Positions 34,375 through 42,888 of a DNA stretch of 62,584 nt are shown piece by piece (the first letter of the stretch is position 1; each line of letters begins with the position of its first letter). The notes beneath the pieces are model-generated. The model was not told the origin of the DNA, ran no database searches, and saw nothing but the letters and a program-made list of their open reading frames with translations. This DNA comes from Paenibacillus ottowii. Its GTDB lineage: Bacteria; Bacillota; Bacilli; Paenibacillales; Paenibacillaceae. A program made the translations under genes and the position numbers. Location of the stretch: positions 1-62,584 of the forward strand of contig NZ_VIJZ01000018.1 of NCBI RefSeq assembly GCF_006874425.1, read 5' to 3'.

Positions 34375-34407
34375 TTGATACCGCCCGGCAGCACCGGGCG
34401 GTATCAA
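34375..34407 (-). repeat. 14-bp perfect hairpin in the rpoB-rpoC gap
   Basis: TTGATACCGCCCGG (34375-34388) and its exact inverse (34394-34407) flank a 5-nt loop. The stem is much more GC-rich than its surroundings. No T-tract follows on either strand, so it is not a normal terminator. It could be an RNA processing or stabilising hairpin between the two largest cistrons. Confidence 0.8.
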
Positions 34408-34475
34408 GAGGCCCGATCCATTCAAAATGGATTAAGGCATATAACAAAGCTGATATGAGTCAGTCAGCAGTCAAA

Positions 34476-37400
34476 CTACTCTACGCCAACCTCAGAGCCT
34501 TCCAGATTCAAACTCAGCTTATCGCCAGTTGTATCATCCTCATCATCAAGCTCTCTCATTTCGATCTCTTGTTCGTCTTCAGACAGAATCTTCACGTCCA
34601 TACCCAAGCTTTGCAGCTCTTTGATCAAGACCTTGAATGATTCAGGAACACCCGGTTCTGGGACATTTTCACCTTTGACGATGGATTCGTAAGTTTTAAC
34701 ACGTCCAACCACGTCATCGGATTTCACAGTCAAAATTTCCTGAAGCGTATACGCCGCACCGTAGGCTTCCAGTGCCCATACTTCCATCTCCCCGAAGCGC
34801 TGACCACCGAATTGAGCTTTACCACCCAACGGTTGCTGCGTAACGAGAGAGTAAGGGCCTGTAGAACGAGCATGGATCTTATCGTCGACCATGTGCGCCA
34901 GTTTGATCATGTGCATGACACCGACCGTAACTTCACGTTCAAAACGATCACCTGTACGCCCATCATACAACACTGTCTTACCATTGCGTTGCATACCCGC
35001 TTCTTCCATCGTATCAAATACGTCATACTCCTTGGCACCATCGAATACTGGAGTTGCCACATGAATACCAAGACGCATTGCAGCCATACCCAAATGCACT
35101 TCAAGCACCTGTCCGATGTTCATCCGTGAAGGTACGCCCAGCGGATTCAGTACGACTTGTACTGGCGTGCCATCTGGCAAGAACGGCATATCTTCTTCAG
35201 GCAGAATACGGGCAACGACACCCTTGTTACCGTGACGTCCGGCCATTTTATCGCCTTCGGAAATTTTACGTTTTTGAGCAATATAGACGCGTACCAACTG
35301 GTTTACACCCGGTGGCAGCTCATCGCCATTTTCACGTGTAAATACTTTAACATCTACGACGATTCCGTCGGTTCCGTGAGGAACTCTCAAGGAAGTATCA
35401 CGAACCTCGCGCGCCTTCTCACCGAAGATTGCATGCAAGAGACGTTCTTCAGCTGTCAACTCAGTTACACCCTTAGGTGTTACTTTACCAACAAGAATGT
35501 CACCTGCGGCGATTTCAGCACCGATGCGAATGATGCCGCGCTCATCTAGATTGCGAAGCGCTTCTTCACCGACATTCGGAATATCACGAGTGATTTCTTC
35601 TGGTCCAAGTTTCGTATCACGGGCTTCAGATTCGTATTCCTCGATATGGATCGAGGTATATACATCCTCTTTAACCAGCTTCTCGCTCAGCAAGATCGCA
35701 TCCTCGTAGTTGTAACCTTCCCAAGTCATGAACGCTACGACAACGTTACGTCCCAGTGCCAACTCACCCATCTCGGTGGAAGGACCGTCAGCAAGAATAT
35801 CGCCAACTTTGACAATATCGCCTCTGTTTACGATTGGACGCTGGTTGATGCATGTTCCTTGGTTAGAACGCATAAATTTGTGTAATTTATACTTAACAAT
35901 ATCGCCTTTGACTTCAGCGCCATCTACTGTTTCAATACGACGCAGCCAAATTTCGTTAGCCGAAGAACGTTCAATCACCCCGTTGTACTTGGACACAACG
36001 CACACACCGGAATCTTTTGCAGACTTATGTTCCATCCCTGTTCCTACCAAAGGCGCTTTCGGAATCAGCAATGGGACAGCCTGCCGCTGCATGTTGGAAC
36101 CCATCAATGCACGGTTCGAGTCATCATTCTCCAGGAACGGGATCAGAGCAGTTGCGACCGATACAACCTGTTTAGGTGATACGTCCATGTAATCGACACG
36201 GCTACTTGCCATTGGAATAATGTTATCAGACTGCTTGTTATAGCGAACAATAACGACTTCATCCTTAAAGGTGTTTTCTTCCGTCAATTCCGCATTTGCC
36301 TGAGCAACGATGTAGTTATCTTCTTCATCAGCAGTCAGGTAATCAATCTGATCTGTAACTTTTCCAGTCTTCGGATCTACCCAGCGATAAGGAGCTTCGA
36401 TAAATCCGTATTCGTTGATACGTGCAAAAGTTGACAAAGAGTTGATCAAACCAATGTTTGGTCCCTCTGGTGTCTCGATAGGACACATACGGCCGTAGTG
36501 ACTCGGATGGACGTCACGTACTTCCATGCCCGCGCGTTCGCGCGTCAAACCGCCGGGTCCGAGTGCAGACAAACGACGTTTGTGTGTTAGTTCAGCAAGC
36601 GGGTTTGTCTGATCCATGAACTGAGACAGCTGAGAGCTACCAAAGAACTCTTTAATCGACGCAATGACCGGACGTATGTTAATCAGCGCTTGTGGCGTAA
36701 TTACATTAGCATCCTGAATTGACATTCTTTCGCGTACCACGCGTTCCATACGGGACAGACCAATACGGAACTGATTTTGGAGCAACTCACCTACAGAACG
36801 CAAACGACGGTTACCCAAATGGTCAATGTCGTCCGTACTTCCGATTCCGTGAAGCAAGTTAATAAAATAACTGATGGAGGAAATAATATCGGCAGGCGTA
36901 ATGTTCTTAACCGATTTATCGATATTTCCATTGGCAATCAGTTTTACTACTTTACCGTCTTCGATTGGCGAGAATACATCGATCGTTTGAAGCGGAATAT
37001 CATTGCTTTCCAATACGCCACTAGCAACATGATACGTACGGTGTCCAACCGACTCTTCTAGTTGTGCCAAAATCTCGTCCAACAAGCGGCGGTCTACCAT
37101 TTGCCCTGCTTCAGCGATAATTTCACCAGTTGTTGTATCAATCAGTGTCTCAGCTAGGCGTTGATTGAACAGACGGTTTTTGATGTGAAGCTTTTTATTG
37201 ATTTTGTAACGGCCTACGTTGGCCAGATCATAACGTTTTGGATCAAAGAAGCGTGCAACAAGCAAGCTCTTTGCATTATCCAATGTAGGTGGCTCACCCG
37301 GACGAAGACGCTCATAAATTTCAATCAGCGCTTTCTCCGTGGAATCCGTGTTGTCTTTATCAAGTGTGTTGCGGATATATTCGTCATTGCCGAGCAAATC

Positions 37401-38021
37401 CAGAATCTCAGCATCAGTGCCAAAGCCAAGTGCACGCAGCAACACCGTAACCGGAATTTTACGGGTACGGTCAATCCGGACATAGATAATATCCTTCGCA
37501 TCCATCTCCAGTTCGAGCCAAGCCCCCCGGTTAGGAATTACCGTTGCGGTGTATGTTGTTTTCGCATTCTTGTCGACTTTTGTGCTGAAATAGACGCTGG
37601 GAGAGCGAACCAACTGGCTGACAATAACCCGTTCCGCACCGTTAATAATAAACGTACCCGTTTCAGTCATCAGCGGGAAGTCTCCCATGAATACTTCCTG
37701 CTCTTTTACTTCCCCGGTTTCCTTATTAATAAGCCGGACTTTTACCCGAAGCGGTGCCGCATACGTAACGTCGCGTTCTTTTGCGTCGTCAACGGTATAT
37801 TTGGGTTCTCCGAGAGAGTAATCGATAAACTCCAAAATCAGATTTCCTGTGAAATCTTGAATTGGAGAAATATCCCGAAACATTTCCCGTAATCCTTCCT
37901 CCAAAAACCAATCATATGATTTTTGTTGGATCTCAATCAGGTTGGGAACCTCGAGTACCTCATTAATACGTGCATAACTGCGCCGAGTGCGTCGACCATA
38001 TTGAACAAGATGTCCTGCCAA
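34476..38021 (-). CDS. rpoB: DNA-directed RNA polymerase beta subunit
   Basis: RpoB is the second catalytic subunit of RNA polymerase. Started at TTG 38021 (GGGGTG 8 nt upstream), it has 1181 aa and begins AGHLVQYGRRTRRSYARINE. An ATG at 38039 has a much weaker SD. The rifampicin-binding segment GSSQLSQFMDQTNPLAELTH and KRRLSALGPGGL is wild type. The end shows GGQRFGEMEVWALEAYGAA. The C-terminus is acidic (ELDDEDDTTGDK). It is preceded by a leader of about 300 nt and its own promoter. Confidence 0.98.
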   Translation of the reverse strand: MAGHLVQYGRRTRRSYARINEVLEVPNLIEIQQKSYDWFLEEGLREMFRDISPIQDFTGNLILEFIDYSLGEPKYTVDDAKERDVTYAAPLRVKVRLINKETGEVKEQEVFMGDFPLMTETGTFIINGAERVIVSQLVRSPSVYFSTKVDKNAKTTYTATVIPNRGAWLELEMDAKDIIYVRIDRTRKIPVTVLLRALGFGTDAEILDLLGNDEYIRNTLDKDNTDSTEKALIEIYERLRPGEPPTLDNAKSLLVARFFDPKRYDLANVGRYKINKKLHIKNRLFNQRLAETLIDTTTGEIIAEAGQMVDRRLLDEILAQLEESVGHRTYHVASGVLESNDIPLQTIDVFSPIEDGKVVKLIANGNIDKSVKNITPADIISSISYFINLLHGIGSTDDIDHLGNRRLRSVGELLQNQFRIGLSRMERVVRERMSIQDANVITPQALINIRPVIASIKEFFGSSQLSQFMDQTNPLAELTHKRRLSALGPGGLTRERAGMEVRDVHPSHYGRMCPIETPEGPNIGLINSLSTFARINEYGFIEAPYRWVDPKTGKVTDQIDYLTADEEDNYIVAQANAELTEENTFKDEVVIVRYNKQSDNIIPMASSRVDYMDVSPKQVVSVATALIPFLENDDSNRALMGSNMQRQAVPLLIPKAPLVGTGMEHKSAKDSGVCVVSKYNGVIERSSANEIWLRRIETVDGAEVKGDIVKYKLHKFMRSNQGTCINQRPIVNRGDIVKVGDILADGPSTEMGELALGRNVVVAFMTWEGYNYEDAILLSEKLVKEDVYTSIHIEEYESEARDTKLGPEEITRDIPNVGEEALRNLDERGIIRIGAEIAAGDILVGKVTPKGVTELTAEERLLHAIFGEKAREVRDTSLRVPHGTDGIVVDVKVFTRENGDELPPGVNQLVRVYIAQKRKISEGDKMAGRHGNKGVVARILPEEDMPFLPDGTPVQVVLNPLGVPSRMNIGQVLEVHLGMAAMRLGIHVATPVFDGAKEYDVFDTMEEAGMQRNGKTVLYDGRTGDRFEREVTVGVMHMIKLAHMVDDKIHARSTGPYSLVTQQPLGGKAQFGGQRFGEMEVWALEAYGAAYTLQEILTVKSDDVVGRVKTYESIVKGENVPEPGVPESFKVLIKELQSLGMDVKILSEDEQEIEMRELDDEDDTTGDKLSLNLEGSEVGVE

Positions 38022-38324
38022 CTTAAACTCACCCCTCATGTCTACTCACTTTAAAAATACATTGCGAACCTCTGTTTGTGACCTTATAATAAGACACATA
38101 CAGAAGATTCGATCTTACAAATACAGAAAAGCCCTTACTCGAATGCATTCGAAAAAAGAGCGACGTATCTGCAGAATCCTCTTACCGGAAGATCTTCATC
38201 ACTTGTAGATTTGCCCAAAATGGTTATATTATACGTAATAGAGATAAATACTATACTCTGCTACGTATAAATCTATTGACATTTCAACAAACTAAAGCCA
38301 TGGAGGGCATCCTAATACTGACAT

Positions 38325-38354
38325 TTTATAATGTTATCACAGCCGAGGATTCAA
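38325..38354 (-). promoter_or_regulatory. probable rpoB promoter
   Basis: On the minus strand, TTGAAT (38354-38349) is 18 bp from TATAAA (38330-38325), just past the end of the methyltransferase gene. It implies a leader of about 300 nt (38022-38318) that contains small palindromes (GAAGATCTTC, CGAATGCATTCG) but no recognised regulatory RNA. Confidence 0.55.
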
Positions 38355-38377
38355 GTCAATAGTCCTATTGCATTTTT

Positions 38378-38980
38378 CTAAGGCTTTTTTTCAGCCTTCA
38401 AAATCCGATATCCTTTATCCTTCGTAACTTCCTCTACATAACCAAAAAGACTCTCTATTTTAGCGCTCGCCGAAGGGGCTCCCTGCTTCTTCTGAATGAC
38501 CACCCACAAAGCTCCACCCTCGTTTAGATGCTCATATGCAAGCTCAAAAATGGTATGCACCGTTTCTTTCCCTGCACGTATAGGAGGGTTCGTTAAGACC
38601 ACATCAAAACGTTCATGCCGCACTTCATCAAACAAATCACTTTGTTTAATAGTGACATTCTTAATCCCATTACGTTCCGCATTTTCAACGGCTAATTGAA
38701 CAGCTCGCTCGTTAATATCAACCATCGTAACATGCCCATCTGGGACAAGCGTTGCCGCCGCCAAACCAATCGGCCCGTAACCACATCCTACATCTAATAC
38801 CGAGGCTTGTGCAGGAAGCTGCATGGCTTCAATCAGCACACGACTCCCATAATCAATTCCCTGCTTTGAAAAAACGCCTGAATCGCTGACAAATCGATAT
38901 GAACGACCTCGCAATACTGTTTCTAGGCTCCGCCGTTCATGCGCCGTCTCTGGTCGTTTGGAGTAATAATGATCCGCCAT
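38378..38980 (-). CDS. class I SAM-dependent methyltransferase (RsmC-like, YbxB)
   Basis: This 200-aa single-domain methyltransferase has SAM motif I VLDVGCGYGPIGLA, motif II VDINERAV and the N-methyltransferase motif NPPIRAGK. That set fits the RsmC/RlmG group, which makes m2G in rRNA. The B. subtilis gene at this place is ybxB, between rplL and rpoB. The substrate cannot be read from sequence. GAGGTG lies about 9 nt before the ATG at 38980. It is separated from rplL by a terminator, so some read-through or a promoter not seen here must serve it. Confidence 0.9.
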   Translation of the reverse strand: MADHYYSKRPETAHERRSLETVLRGRSYRFVSDSGVFSKQGIDYGSRVLIEAMQLPAQASVLDVGCGYGPIGLAAATLVPDGHVTMVDINERAVQLAVENAERNGIKNVTIKQSDLFDEVRHERFDVVLTNPPIRAGKETVHTIFELAYEHLNEGGALWVVIQKKQGAPSASAKIESLFGYVEEVTKDKGYRILKAEKKP

Positions 38981-39062
38981 TCACGCCCACCTCTTTCGGT
39001 TGTACTACCATCATAGCCTTTACAATACCATTTCAGACCTGTTGGTATTACCGTTTTACAGC

Positions 39063-39098
39063 AACAAACCCCTTGAAGATCACCTCAAGGGGTTTGTT
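39063..39098. terminator. rplJ-rplL terminator
   Basis: AACAAACCCCTTGA (39063-39076) pairs with its exact inverse at 39085-39098 around an 8-nt loop. It lies 30 bp after rplL. The T-rich side on minus is TTTGTTGC and on plus GTTTTAGTTC. Intrinsic termination is likely, partial rather than complete on minus. Confidence 0.82.
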
Positions 39099-39128
39099 TT
39101 AGTTCATTGTCTGCTAGAGAGCAGTCAA

Positions 39129-39494
39129 TTATTTTACTTCTACAGAAGCGCCTGCTTCTTCCAATTTTGCTTTAATGGATTCAGCTTCTTCTTTAGCAAC
39201 TTTTTCTTTCAATGGTTTTGGAGCGTTGTCAACCAGTTCTTTTGCTTCTTTCAGGCCAAGACCTGTGATTTCGCGAACTGCTTTGATAACGTTGATTTTG
39301 GAAGCGCCAGCGCTTGTCAAGATTACGTCGAACTCGGATTGCTCAGCTTCTGCTGCGCCACCTGCTGCGCCGCCTGCTACAGCTACTGGAGCTGCTGCAG
39401 TTACGCCAAATTCTTCTTCGATTGCTTTCACGAGATCGTTCAGTTCCAATACGGACATACCTTTAATTGCTTCCAAGATTTGCTCTTTACTCAT
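39129..39494 (-). CDS. rplL: 50S ribosomal protein L7/L12
   Basis: L7/L12 forms the mobile stalk that recruits translation GTPases. The protein has 121 aa: N-terminal dimer domain (SKEQILEAIKGMSVLELNDL), Ala/Gly hinge (AAAPVAVAGGAAGGAAEAE, about 34-52), and C-terminal domain ending EEAGASVEVK. GGAGG lies about 8 nt before the ATG. It is co-transcribed with rplJ. Confidence 0.98.
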   Translation of the reverse strand: MSKEQILEAIKGMSVLELNDLVKAIEEEFGVTAAAPVAVAGGAAGGAAEAEQSEFDVILTSAGASKINVIKAVREITGLGLKEAKELVDNAPKPLKEKVAKEEAESIKAKLEEAGASVEVK

Positions 39495-39562
39495 GGTTGA
39501 ACCTCCATTTAAATTCGTATTTTTTTGTTCTTAACTGCTATACAGCAGGTTTAATCCCTAAC

Positions 39563-40066
39563 TTATGCGCTTTGCTCTTCTTTTTCTGCAACAGCTTTAA
39601 CTGCAAGCGCGAAGTTGCGCATAGGAGCTTGAAGCACGCTGAGGAGCATGGAAAGGAGACCTTCGCGGGATGGCAGTTCTGCCAGCGCTTTGATTTCCTC
39701 AACACCGATCACACGACCTTCTACAACTGCACCTTTCAGTTCCAATGCATTGTTTTTCTTAGCGAAATCGTTCAAGATTTTAGCTGCAGACACTGCATCA
39801 TCTTTGCCGAACGCGATTGCAGTAGGACCTGTCAATACTGCGTCCAGTTCAGTCAATTCTGCTGCCGCAGTTGCACGGCGGAGCAGTGTGTTTTTCAGCA
39901 CTTGAAATTCGATTCCGGCTTCGCGAAGCTGCTTACGCAGCTCAGTTACTTGGGCAACATTCAGACCGCGATAGTCTGCAACTACAGTTGTTACGCTCTC
40001 GCGCAATTTTGCAGCTACAACTTCAACAGCTTCTTGTTTTGCTTGAATCACCTTTGCATTTGCCAA
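39563..40066 (-). CDS. rplJ: 50S ribosomal protein L10
   Basis: L10 anchors the L7/L12 dimers and represses its own mRNA through the leader. The start is TTG at 40066 with GGAGG 8 nt upstream (an in-frame GTG at 40075 is inside the SD), giving 167 aa that begins ANAKVIQAKQEAVEVVAAKL. The C-terminal helix that binds L12 is about residues 135-167. Confidence 0.97.
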   Translation of the reverse strand: MANAKVIQAKQEAVEVVAAKLRESVTTVVADYRGLNVAQVTELRKQLREAGIEFQVLKNTLLRRATAAAELTELDAVLTGPTAIAFGKDDAVSAAKILNDFAKKNNALELKGAVVEGRVIGVEEIKALAELPSREGLLSMLLSVLQAPMRNFALAVKAVAEKEEQSA

Positions 40067-40316
40067 ACTGTACACCTCCTGATCAATTTATCCACTTTGT
40101 TTGAAACACCCATTCTGGTGATCTACCAAAGTCGTTTTCCTGAGCATGAAAAAAGCCTCCGTAGAGTACGAAGGCTTGATAAATCTACATGGACGGAACA
40201 AGCCCGTCACATGAAACGTTCTATCATAACACCTCGGTAGGAAATTAAGCCCGAAGGCACCTACTGTCTACGGTAAGCATATTCAACTTTAACGGTCAGT
40301 CACAAGGACTCACAAC
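40067..40316 (-). ncRNA. rplJ leader (L10-leader type)
   Basis: About 250 nt separate the rplJ promoter from the gene, the size and place of the known Firmicute L10 leader, in which L10(L12)4 binding controls rplJ-rplL. A terminator-like hairpin lies within it (40149-40177), consistent with attenuation. Fine structure was not solved by eye. Confidence 0.65.
40149..40177 (-). terminator. attenuator hairpin inside the rplJ leader
   Basis: On the minus strand AAGCCTTCG pairs with CGGAGGCTT around TACTCTA, followed by T6. It lies about 80 nt before rplJ, within the leader, so it should work as a regulated terminator. Confidence 0.75.
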
Positions 40317-40322
40317 TTTTAC

Positions 40323-40351
40323 AGTATACCAATTTTGATTGAATATGTCAA
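40323..40351 (-). promoter_or_regulatory. rplJ-rplL promoter (SigA type)
   Basis: On the minus strand, consensus TTGACA (40351-40346) is 17 bp from TATACT (40328-40323), just after the rplA stop. A near-perfect SigA promoter. Confidence 0.9.
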
Positions 40352-40359
40352 TCAAAATA

Positions 40360-41052
40360 TTATCTGTAAACAGATGCGTTCACACGTGCACTTGGTCCCA
40401 TAGTCGAAGAAATAGCGATGTTTTTCAGGTATACACCTTTAGCAGCCGCTGGCTTCGCACGGTTCAAGGCTTCAATCAAGGCTTTAAGGTTTTCGTTCAG
40501 TTGTTCAGCACTGAAGGAAGCTTTGCCGATTGGTGCGTGAATTTGACCTGCTTTGTCGAGACGGTATTCGATTTTACCAGCTTTAATTTCTTGAATAGCT
40601 TTGGCAACGTCGAAAGTAACTGTGCCTGCTTTAGGGTTAGGCATCAAACCTTTACCACCGAGCAAACGACCCAGTTTACCAACCTCACTCATCATATCAG
40701 GTGTCGCAACGCAGACGTCGAATTCGAACCAGCCTTGTTGGATTTTGTTGATCATGTCTTGATCGCCAACAAAATCAGCGCCAGCCGCTTCCGCTTCTTT
40801 CACTTTGTCACCTTTTGCAAATACCAGAACGCGTTGTGTTTTACCCGTACCGTGCGGCAGGACAACAACACCACGAACAGCCTGGTCTTGTTTACGAGCA
40901 TCTACGCCCAGACGAACTGCAGCTTCAACGGTTTCGTCGAATTTAGCAGTTGCAGCCTTTTTCACCAGTTCAACGGCTTCCAAAGGCTCATAAGTCGCTT
41001 CGCTGTCAATCAGCTTAGCAGCTTCCAGGTACTTCTTACCATGTTTAGCCAT
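40360..41052 (-). CDS. rplA: 50S ribosomal protein L1
   Basis: L1 forms the mobile stalk that helps release E-site tRNA and commonly represses its own mRNA. The ATG at 41052 has GGAGG 8 nt upstream and gives 230 aa, beginning AKHGKKYLEAAKLIDSEATY. KGLMPNPKAGTVT is the rRNA-binding signature. The upstream frame to 41112 runs through the leader. A structure resembling the L1 site of 23S rRNA lies directly before its SD. Confidence 0.97.
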   Translation of the reverse strand: MAKHGKKYLEAAKLIDSEATYEPLEAVELVKKAATAKFDETVEAAVRLGVDARKQDQAVRGVVVLPHGTGKTQRVLVFAKGDKVKEAEAAGADFVGDQDMINKIQQGWFEFDVCVATPDMMSEVGKLGRLLGGKGLMPNPKAGTVTFDVAKAIQEIKAGKIEYRLDKAGQIHAPIGKASFSAEQLNENLKALIEALNRAKPAAAKGVYLKNIAISSTMGPSARVNASVYR

Positions 41053-41068
41053 TATCTTTTCCTCCTTA

Positions 41069-41096
41069 TGTGGTATTAGCGGATATTCCTCCCACA
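41069..41096 (-). promoter_or_regulatory. candidate L1-binding site before rplA
   Basis: The minus strand reads TGTGG-GA-GGA-ATA-TCC-GCTAATA-CCACA: outer stem TGTGG/CCACA, asymmetric internal loop GA/GCTAATA, inner stem GGA/TCC. The L1 site of 23S rRNA has the same plan (GGUGG-GA-GG ... GAAAUA-CCACC). It ends 16 nt before the rplA start, so L1 binding would block the SD. An 8-bp hairpin (41100-41121) and an 11-bp stem over the rplK stop (41125-41149) lie just upstream. Confidence 0.68.
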
Positions 41097-41139
41097 CTTG
41101 CCGGACAGTCAAACTGCCGGCACACGTAGATTAATAAAA

Positions 41140-41565
41140 TTAATCTACGATGGTGATACCCATGCTGCGAGCAGTACCTTCAACCATACGCATTGCCGAT
41201 TCTACGGAAGCTGCGTTAAGGTCAGGCATTTTTTGCTCTGCAATTTGACGTACAGCAGCGCGATTTACAGTTGCAACTTTCGTTTTGTTCGGTTCACCGG
41301 AACCTTTTTCGATTTTAGCAGCAACTTTCAACAGAACAGCAGCCGGTGGAGTTTTGGTGATGAACGTAAAAGAACGATCCTCAAATACCGAAATTTCAAC
41401 CGGGATAATCAGGCCTGCTTGATCAGCAGTACGAGCGTTGAACTCTTTACAGAATGCCATAATGTTGACACCTGCTTGACCCAAAGCTGGACCTACTGGA
41501 GGCGCTGGATTAGCTTTCCCTGCAGGAATCTGCAGTTTTACCATTTTAATTACCTTTTTTGCCAT
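41140..41565 (-). CDS. rplK: 50S ribosomal protein L11
   Basis: L11 binds the GTPase-associated centre of 23S rRNA and is needed for RelA-type stringent signalling. The ATG at 41565 has AAGGAGG 8 nt upstream and gives 141 aa, starting AKKVIKMVKLQIPAGKANPA; PPVGPALGQAGVNIMAF is the family signature. A candidate L1-binding structure lies between nusG and this gene. Its stop codon is inside an 11-bp perfect stem (41125-41149). Confidence 0.98.
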   Translation of the reverse strand: MAKKVIKMVKLQIPAGKANPAPPVGPALGQAGVNIMAFCKEFNARTADQAGLIIPVEISVFEDRSFTFITKTPPAAVLLKVAAKIEKGSGEPNKTKVATVNRAAVRQIAEQKMPDLNAASVESAMRMVEGTARSMGITIVD

Positions 41566-41588
41566 GGATGACACCTCCTTGACTCAAT

Positions 41589-41619
41589 AGTGGTAGACGG
41601 ACCTATCGATCCTCCCACA
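41589..41619 (-). promoter_or_regulatory. candidate L1-binding site before rplK
   Basis: The minus strand shows GTGG-GA-GGA (41618 downward) and TCC-GTCTA-CCAC (to 41590): outer stem GTGG/CCAC, internal loop GA/GTCTA, inner stem GGA/TCC. This is the same plan as the site before rplA and as the L1 site in 23S rRNA. It lies 24 nt before the rplK start. Confidence 0.58.
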
Positions 41620-41638
41620 AGAAACCTGTAAGAAAAAT

Positions 41639-42172
41639 CTATATTTTCTCCACTTGAGTATAATCCAACTCAAGCGGGGTTTCCCGTCCAAACATGTTGA
41701 CGTGAACCTTAAGCTTGCTCTTCTCAACCAAAATTTCTTCCACGGAGCCCACAAAATTCGCAAAAGGACCAACTTTAATTCGCACGGATTCCTTAACATC
41801 GAATTCAATCTTCGGTTTCGGCTCTACCATGCCCATATGCTTCAGAATCTGTTCAACTTCTTCTGGAAGCAATGGCGTCGGCTTGGAACCCGAGCCTGTC
41901 GACCCTACAAATCCCGTAACACCTGGTGTATTGCGCACAACATACCAAGAGTCATCGGTTTGGACCATTTCGACTAAGACATAACCAGGGTAGACTTTAC
42001 GCATAACGGTTTTTTTCTTACCGTCCTTGGTTACCAGTTCTTCTTCCATAGGAACAAGAACACGGAATATCTTGTCTTCCATGCCCATGGACTCAACGCG
42101 TTTTTCCAAATTGGCTTTGACTTTGTTCTCATACCCTGAATAGGTATGAACGACGTACCATCTTTTTTCCAT
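41639..42172 (-). CDS. nusG: transcription elongation/termination factor NusG
   Basis: NusG binds RNA polymerase through its NGN domain (RWYVVHTYSGYENKVKANLE at the start) and has a C-terminal KOW domain (VGPFANFVGSVEEILVEKSK). It stimulates pausing and couples transcription with translation or Rho. The protein has 177 aa. AGGTGG is 6 nt before the ATG. It lies 22 bp after secE. Confidence 0.98.
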   Translation of the reverse strand: MEKRWYVVHTYSGYENKVKANLEKRVESMGMEDKIFRVLVPMEEELVTKDGKKKTVMRKVYPGYVLVEMVQTDDSWYVVRNTPGVTGFVGSTGSGSKPTPLLPEEVEQILKHMGMVEPKPKIEFDVKESVRIKVGPFANFVGSVEEILVEKSKLKVHVNMFGRETPLELDYTQVEKI

Positions 42173-42194
42173 ATCAAGCCACCTGGAACCCTTC

Positions 42195-42386
42195 CTAGAT
42201 AATCGCTTCGATCACAGCGGAAATGCCGATATCGAGAACCCAAAAATAAATCGTGACGAACGCAATCGTCCCTACGACAATCAGCGTATAGTTGGTCAGT
42301 TCTTTACGATTGGGCCAGCGAACTTTCTTGAGTTCAGCCCAGCTTTCAGAGAAAAAGGAAAACAGAGACTTGAAACTGCGTTTCAC
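42195..42386 (-). CDS. secE: preprotein translocase subunit SecE
   Basis: SecE clamps the SecY channel. This is the short Gram-positive form, 63 aa, with an amphipathic helix (ESWAELKKVRWPNRKELTNY) and one membrane helix (about 36-58). The start codon is GTG at 42386 with GGAGGTG about 8 nt upstream. It lies between rpmG and nusG, the common bacterial order. Confidence 0.97.
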   Translation of the reverse strand: MKRSFKSLFSFFSESWAELKKVRWPNRKELTNYTLIVVGTIAFVTIYFWVLDIGISAVIEAII

Positions 42387-42406
42387 GCCGACTACACCTC
42401 CAAAAA

Positions 42407-42556
42407 CTATCTGGTTTCCCGATGAGAAGTCTGTTCGTTACAGGACTTACAGAATTTCTTCATCTCCATGCGGTCGGGGTGATTACGCTTGTTTTTCGTC
42501 GTTGTGTAATTTCTTTGTTTGCAATTCGTACAAGCCAAAGTAATAATTACCCGCAT
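42407..42556 (-). CDS. rpmG: 50S ribosomal protein L33 (zinc-binding form)
   Basis: This 49-aa gene encodes RVIITLACTNCKQRNYTTTK and then a segment with CKSC. C9/C12 and C36/C39 form the zinc site of the Cys-containing L33 paralogue. L33 is near the E site of the 50S. The ATG at 42556 has a GGAGGTG SD about 6-8 nt upstream. It starts the rpmG-secE-nusG-rplK unit. Confidence 0.97.
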   Translation of the reverse strand: MRVIITLACTNCKQRNYTTTKNKRNHPDRMEMKKFCKSCNEQTSHRETR

Positions 42557-42639
42557 GATGTGCACCTCCCGAAGACATCCAACACCGGAAGTCTCATAAT
42601 TGATCCTAAAAAAACCGCGAATTTAGGCCTACCTAAAAC

Positions 42640-42668
42640 ACTTTATCACACGAGGTTTTCCATGTCAA
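42640..42668 (-). promoter_or_regulatory. rpmG-secE-nusG promoter (SigA type)
   Basis: On the minus strand, consensus TTGACA (42668-42663) is 17 bp from TAAAGT (42645-42640). The 332-bp gap between sigH and rpmG holds only this promoter and the sigH terminator. Confidence 0.82.
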
Positions 42669-42843
42669 CGAATGTTTGCATACATTTCGCAGTCCCGGTC
42701 GTGGTGCATTTTAACATCTGTCCATCCTTTGAAGCTGTTCTCTGAAATACTGCCTCAAAAACAAAGCGATATCTATTATTCATCTTTTTTAGTATAAATC
42801 ATTTACAACACTTATAAACCTGTACAGCTTACCCAAAACGAAT

Positions 42844-42869
42844 AAAAAAAGACTCAAACTCGAGCCTTT
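42844..42869 (-). terminator. sigH terminator
   Basis: On the minus strand AAAGGCTC pairs with GAGTCTTT (one G-U pair) around GAGTTT, then T7. It starts 19 bp after the sigH stop. Confidence 0.82.
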
Positions 42870-42888
42870 TCTTTGTCAGCCTCTACTT

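Noticed and set aside
42031..42243. 70-codon minus-strand frame spanning the secE-nusG junction
   Set aside because: Overlaps nusG and secE in another frame with no SD.
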